A DNA stretch of 9,136 bases from Sedimenticola sp. Its GTDB lineage: Bacteria > Pseudomonadota > Gammaproteobacteria > Chromatiales > Chromatiaceae. Positions 6,048 to 9,136 of this stretch are shown piece after piece. Position 1 is the first letter of the stretch, and every line of letters begins with the position of its first letter. The stretch lies in NCBI GenBank assembly GCA_026197195.1, contig JAPHUG010000488.1, forward strand, positions 1-9,136, read 5' to 3'. Position numbers and translations under genes: made by a program. The notes below the pieces were generated by a model. That model was not told the DNA's origin. It searched no databases and saw only the letters and a list, made by a program, of their open reading frames with translations.

Positions 6048-7226
6048 TTAAAGTTCAATACTCAGTGCAATGGAGCCGTATTCCTGATTCGTACCCTGCT
6101 CATCGAACTCCTGCGAGCGGTAAACCCGCATCACGGCCAGCCTGACACCATGCCCCGCCACAATGCCGTGCGTACTGACCCCAACCGACGCTTGAGCGAC
6201 CCAGGGACGGCGACTGACACTGTGACTAGATTGAAAAAGGTTCCCGTCGAGAGAAAAATCATGCGCTATCAGTTTTGTCTCGATTGCTCCGAACAGGTGT
6301 ACACCCGCACGCGGTCTGTTGGCAGCCGAAATGAAGCGGGTGGATTTACCGTAAATAGAAGCGGCCGAAGGTGGTCGGTTTTCCGCACCTGGCCGGATCG
6401 GGTAGCTTCCAAAATCGTTTGGCAGGTTCCAGCCAATTCGTCCTTCAATGCCCAGGGTAGCGGAGGTCTCGATGTTGCCCAGTCGAAGCCCCAGCGAACG
6501 GATCGAGTCGGCGGAGAACCCGGGGATAATTGCGCCCGCACCACGATACCCCTTAAATTTTCGGTCCAGGGCCAATTGAAAAGCCGGTTCATTCTCCAAC
6601 TGGTGTTGCCAACCCAGAAACCTGGGAGAGCCGATCGCATCGTGGACCAGATTTTGCGACTGTTCTGCCAGGGACCAAGGACCGGTCACACCCAGGGTGA
6701 ATTCGCGGGTATCGAGCGTTTCGAGACCTGTCTCCGAGTCATGACTGCGCCGGTTCCATGACAATCCCGTATAAAGCAGCCCTGCATACGGCCGGTCATC
6801 TTCAATCAAATCCGTCCTTGAATAGTCCTCCGGCGTATACATGGACTGCCCGAATTTGACCACCACGTTCTGCGTATAGGCAGCATTATCTGCGTCGGCC
6901 CAGAATCCCGGATTCACATACTTGATCAGCTGAGCGTGCAGCCGAAACGGGATTGGCAGACATTCGGTGCGAAGCTGCCCGGGGATATCGTGCGACACCA
7001 GGGTAAGCGCCACACCGTTTGTGTAATTCTGGTCGGTACCGGCAAACAGATCGTTTTCCAGCCTGGCGGTCCCACCACGGAACCTGATGGTTTCATCCGT
7101 TGTGCAATCCCCAGTACCAGAAGTATCTTCACTGGCGCCTTGTGCCAAAACTGGAGGGAGGAACAACACACTCAGTACGAATGCCAACGTGATGTTTTCC
7201 CATTGTGTTTCACCGTGTCCAGCCAT
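6048..7226 (-). CDS. LpxR-like outer-membrane lipid A deacylase family protein (DUF2219)
   Basis: The family removes the 3'-acyloxyacyl group from lipid A at the outer leaflet and forms a 12-strand barrel. Numbered from ATG 7226 (392 residues), the family signature ENDLFAGTDQNYTNG lies at 57-71, with Asn58 and Asp59 matching the catalytic Asn-Asp pair of LpxR; DRPYAG is at 144-149; and the segment around GPWSLAEQSQ...VHDAIGSPRFLGW includes His195, a candidate for the catalytic histidine. The C-terminal half shows alternating beta-strand patterns, and the protein ends in Leu. Two cysteines (41, 89) could form a disulfide. A hydrophobic leader covers about 12-29, but its N-terminal part has no lysine or arginine, only His and two Glu, which is poor for a signal peptide. 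An in-frame TTG at 7232 adds two residues. A frame-shifted start at 7246 may be the ancestral one (see findings). The gene follows the Gly/Met protein closely. Family confident; activity not shown. Confidence 0.88.
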   Translation of the reverse strand: MAGHGETQWENITLAFVLSVLFLPPVLAQGASEDTSGTGDCTTDETIRFRGGTARLENDLFAGTDQNYTNGVALTLVSHDIPGQLRTECLPIPFRLHAQLIKYVNPGFWADADNAAYTQNVVVKFGQSMYTPEDYSRTDLIEDDRPYAGLLYTGLSWNRRSHDSETGLETLDTREFTLGVTGPWSLAEQSQNLVHDAIGSPRFLGWQHQLENEPAFQLALDRKFKGYRGAGAIIPGFSADSIRSLGLRLGNIETSATLGIEGRIGWNLPNDFGSYPIRPGAENRPPSAASIYGKSTRFISAANRPRAGVHLFGAIETKLIAHDFSLDGNLFQSSHSVSRRPWVAQASVGVSTHGIVAGHGVRLAVMRVYRSQEFDEQGTNQEYGSIALSIEL

Positions 7227-7245
7227 CGCCAATCGCGCCTATCCA

Positions 7246-8019
7246 TTACTCCTGGTTTCCATCTTCCAATCCGGATTTCATCCGCTCATAGACAAGGCGG
7301 TAGGAAACCGCTTGCCCTTCCGGAAGATTGGCCACTGACGCAATCACAAGCTGGTCAGTCCCGGCATCGAACTGATAATTCTGGGTCAGCCTGGCGCCGC
7401 TGTTCAGTGATGTTTCCACCACCAGGACGGAGCCTTCCCATCCGGCGACACTTACGCGTTGTTGAAAGCCACCGCTGGCAGAAACGCTGGATCCGCGAAG
7501 ATCGGTAAAGAGGCGTTGGCGCTGGTCGTTCTCATCGGTGATCAGCAGCATCGGCTCCTCATGACGAATATCGATCTGTTCAGCAGTGATGATCAGTGAG
7601 AGCGACTCCGCGGACGACTTCATGCCACGTCCGCCCATGCTCTCCGATGCCCCATGACGGCCACCTCCCATGCCGCGCCCCATACCCCCGCCCATGCCAC
7701 CGCCACGACCCATTCCGCCGCCCATTCCACCGCCCTTGCTCTGCCTCCTCGCCTGCATCGCTTCCTTGAGCCTTTCCCGTGGGTTGTCGCTGACATCGGG
7801 ATTGAGGGACCAGAGACCGGTAAAATCCGGTCGTGATTGAGCAGCCGAATCCTGCGCCAGTACGGTCCCGGACATGTCCGTATTTCCGGACTCCGTAGAA
7901 AGGCTGCCGGCTGGATTTCGTACCGAGTCGGTATCCGGTGCGGCCAGTGACAGATTGGCCATACCGACCAGAGCCAGGCCGGTCATAAAAATACCGATGT
8001 AACCTGTTGTTGCTTTCAT
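7246..8019 (-). CDS. Secreted protein with Gly/Met-rich repeat region, function unknown
   Basis: This 257-residue protein has a signal peptide ending near Ala26-Ala27. The mature part begins with a Ser/Thr/Asn-rich linker, then DFTGLWSLNPDVSDNP at 65-80, a motif like the 'FTGxWxLNxxxSD' opening seen in many uncharacterised periplasmic beta-sandwich proteins. A basic helix at 81-94 leads into a Gly/Met/Arg-rich low-complexity stretch at 96-133. Residues 136-247 look like a beta-rich domain (alternating polar and hydrophobic residues). The start at 8019 has a near-perfect AAGGAGG six bases upstream and overlaps the preceding stop by four bases; the reading frame stays open upstream to 8226, but that part overlaps another gene and is not used. 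I recognise no named family. The methionines could bind Cu(I) or act as oxidant sinks, but nothing here proves it. Confidence 0.85.
   Translation of the reverse strand: MKATTGYIGIFMTGLALVGMANLSLAAPDTDSVRNPAGSLSTESGNTDMSGTVLAQDSAAQSRPDFTGLWSLNPDVSDNPRERLKEAMQARRQSKGGGMGGGMGRGGGMGGGMGRGMGGGRHGASESMGGRGMKSSAESLSLIITAEQIDIRHEEPMLLITDENDQRQRLFTDLRGSSVSASGGFQQRVSVAGWEGSVLVVETSLNSGARLTQNYQFDAGTDQLVIASVANLPEGQAVSYRLVYERMKSGLEDGNQE
7675..7734 (-). repeat. Two perfect tandem copies of a Gly/Met decapeptide
   Basis: The decapeptide GGGMGGGMGR is encoded twice in a row (residues 96-105 and 106-115). The two 30-base units differ at five third-codon positions and at no amino acid, so the repeat has been kept at protein level rather than arising by very recent slippage. 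Degenerate Gly/Met/Arg sequence continues to residue 133. Confidence 0.9.
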
Positions 8020-8444
8020 TGCACACCTCCTTCCGGCCGGGACGATTTGACAGGTTGCACTCCCTGCCAGGCAACGATCGCGATCACTGTCCATACGAGC
8101 GTGCGCAGGCTCATGGCCATTACCGTACGTTGTTCGAATAGCCCACCTGAGTACACATGTGCGCCGAATGCGACGAAAATGAGCGCAGTCGCCGCGGCAA
8201 TTGAGATGGCCAGCCATGCCGCCCAACGGGTCTGCATCCAGAGCCCTGCACCTGCGATGACATAGGCGAAGCCCGCCAGAAAATTGAACCAGAGCACGAA
8301 CGGGACATAGTTCCCGGCAGCAACACGCGCTGCGTCATCACCAAACAGGATCGCGCCGCCCGACTTGATCGTCAGCAGACCGAAACCGACGGCGATCAGT
8401 GAAATCATCCAGACCCGGATACCGCGTTTTCTGTACCTTGTCAT
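8016..8444 (-). CDS. Four-helix inner-membrane protein of unknown function
   Basis: This 142-residue protein has a basic N-terminus (MTRYRKRGIR) and four hydrophobic helices at about 11-30, 47-69, 74-96 and 109-127, which places both ends in the cytoplasm. The periplasmic loop around 31-46 contains Asp36-Asp37. Helix two and its flank (GNYVPFVLWFNFLAGFAYV at 44-62) hold aromatic and polar residues; His96 ends helix three and is followed by GGLFEQRTV. No catalytic or metal-binding signature is evident. GGAGAAG is about nine bases before the ATG. It lies 45 bases after the ABC ATPase gene, and its stop overlaps the start of the Gly/Met-rich protein (ATGA), so those two are probably made together. 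I do not recognise the family. Confidence 0.82.
   Translation of the reverse strand: MTRYRKRGIRVWMISLIAVGFGLLTIKSGGAILFGDDAARVAAGNYVPFVLWFNFLAGFAYVIAGAGLWMQTRWAAWLAISIAAATALIFVAFGAHVYSGGLFEQRTVMAMSLRTLVWTVIAIVAWQGVQPVKSSRPEGGVQ
8026..8032 (-). promoter_or_regulatory. Strong ribosome binding site deciding the start of the Gly/Met-rich protein
   Basis: AAGGAGG (read on the minus strand) stands six bases before the ATG at 8019. It decides between that ATG and the 69-codon upstream extension of the same open frame, and it leaves a normal signal peptide at the N-terminus. Confidence 0.8.
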
Positions 8445-8489
8445 AGTTCATCTTCTCCGGAGGGTGTTCTGTAGTGTTGGTTTTCGGAT

Positions 8490-9136
8490 TTAATCAAAGC
8501 CCCTTCCTTCGCCCGCTTCCTCATGTGTCACGCCATCACGGATGTGATAGATACGCTTGAAGGTTGGAATGATTTTCTCGTCGTGGGTGACGACGATGAT
8601 GGCCGTTTCATACTTCTTTGCCATGTCATTGAGAATGCGAATGACAGACATTGCGCGTTCGGAATCCAGCGGTGCGGTGGGCTCATCGGCCAGGATCACC
8701 GGCGGGCGATTGACCAGGCCACGCGCGATGGCCACACGTTGTTGTTCGCCACCAGAGAGTTGCGAAGGCATCGCTTGGGCGCGATGTTGCACATCGAGCG
8801 CAGTGAGCAGTTCCAGCGCCCGCTCGCGTGCCTCGCCGTTTGGCACACCAGCCAGCATCGGCAGTAGCGCCACGTTGTCGGTGACATCCAGAAAAGGAAT
8901 CAGGTAAGGTGCCTGAAATACGAAACCGATTTTGTCGCGGCGCAGGGCGCGCAAATCAGGCACTTTCCAACCCTCGTCGTAAATCACTTCATCACCCAGC
9001 ATCATGCGCCCGGCGCTGGGGTCGATCACCGCACCCAGGGCTTTAAGCAGCGTACTCTTGCCCGAGCCGGACGGTCCGATCAGCCCAACCACTTCGCCAG
9101 GCTCTACCTGCATATCCACTTTCTTCAGTGCATCGA
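8490..9136 (-). CDS. ABC transporter ATP-binding protein, MacB/LolD/DevA-like (5' end outside window)
   Basis: This is the nucleotide-binding subunit of an ABC exporter of the MacB/LolD/DevA type. The frame is open to the right edge: the residues before the GTG at 9119 (DALKK) continue the domain, so the true start is beyond 9136. Counted from that GTG, Walker [10 protein letters not shown] is at 15-23, a Q-loop at [14 protein letters not shown] (66-79), the signature LSGGEQQR at 121-128, Walker B VILADEP at 141-147 with a D-loop at APLD (149-152), and the switch histidine in VVTHDEK at 176-182. All catalytic residues are present. The protein is short with no fused membrane domain, so a separate FtsX/MacB-type permease and a HlyD/MacA-type adaptor would be expected; none lies between here and 3986, so they are probably upstream. 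Together with the TolC-like factor at the end of the cluster it suggests a tripartite exporter; the substrate is unknown. Confidence 0.95.
   Translation of the reverse strand, partial: DALKKVDMQVEPGEVVGLIGPSGSGKSTLLKALGAVIDPSAGRMMLGDEVIYDEGWKVPDLRALRRDKIGFVFQAPYLIPFLDVTDNVALLPMLAGVPNGEARERALELLTALDVQHRAQAMPSQLSGGEQQRVAIARGLVNRPPVILADEPTAPLDSERAMSVIRILNDMAKKYETAIIVVTHDEKIIPTFKRIYHIRDGVTHEEAGEGRGFD

Noticed and set aside
6021..6761. Long plus-strand open frame of 246 codons opposite the LpxR-like gene
   Set aside because: Its translation has no domain, signal or sensible composition, and the opposite strand encodes a clear LpxR-family protein with catalytic motifs. It is an antisense shadow.
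8020..8226. Upstream extension of the Gly/Met-rich protein frame
   Set aside because: It lies wholly inside the four-helix membrane protein gene and would bury the signal peptide; ATG 8019 has a near-perfect ribosome site.

Overview
The window looks like chromosomal DNA of a respiratory proteobacterium, most likely a gammaproteobacterium with abundant c-type cytochromes. That is an inference from moderately high GC, dense operons with Shine-Dalgarno sites, several heme proteins, and outer-membrane proteins including an LpxR-like lipid A deacylase family member and a TolC/OprM-type factor. I see no rRNA, tRNA, IS element, phage gene or CRISPR array.

The window holds two convergent gene clusters. 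The plus-strand cluster (41-3856) has five genes packed as one transcription unit: a cytochrome b561-type membrane protein, a membrane-anchored FAD/NAD(P)H reductase with a C-terminal plant-type [2Fe-2S] domain, a small integral membrane protein whose histidine spacing (two pairs, each 14 apart) fits two b hemes, a periplasmic octaheme cytochrome c, and a secreted two-EF-hand protein. Together they read as a machine that passes electrons between cytoplasmic NAD(P)H and a periplasmic multiheme cytochrome, with a possible calcium-binding partner. The terminal donor or acceptor is unknown.

The minus-strand cluster runs from beyond the right edge to 3986: an ABC transporter ATPase (5' end cut by the window), a four-helix membrane protein of unknown function, a secreted protein with a Gly/Met-rich repeat, an LpxR-family outer-membrane protein, a cytochrome c'/c556-type monoheme protein, and a lipoprotein outer-membrane efflux factor. 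Spacings are short or overlapping, so this too is probably one operon. The ATPase and the outer-membrane factor suggest a tripartite MacAB/DevBCA-like exporter whose permease and adaptor would lie beyond 9136. The genes between them point to an envelope or redox-stress role.

The clusters meet at 3857-3985, which holds no gene and one weak hairpin. The most checkable oddity is at the start of the LpxR-like gene. A well-placed ATG that overlaps the upstream stop opens a short frame which would become a textbook signal peptide if one A were added to a four-A run at 7195-7198.
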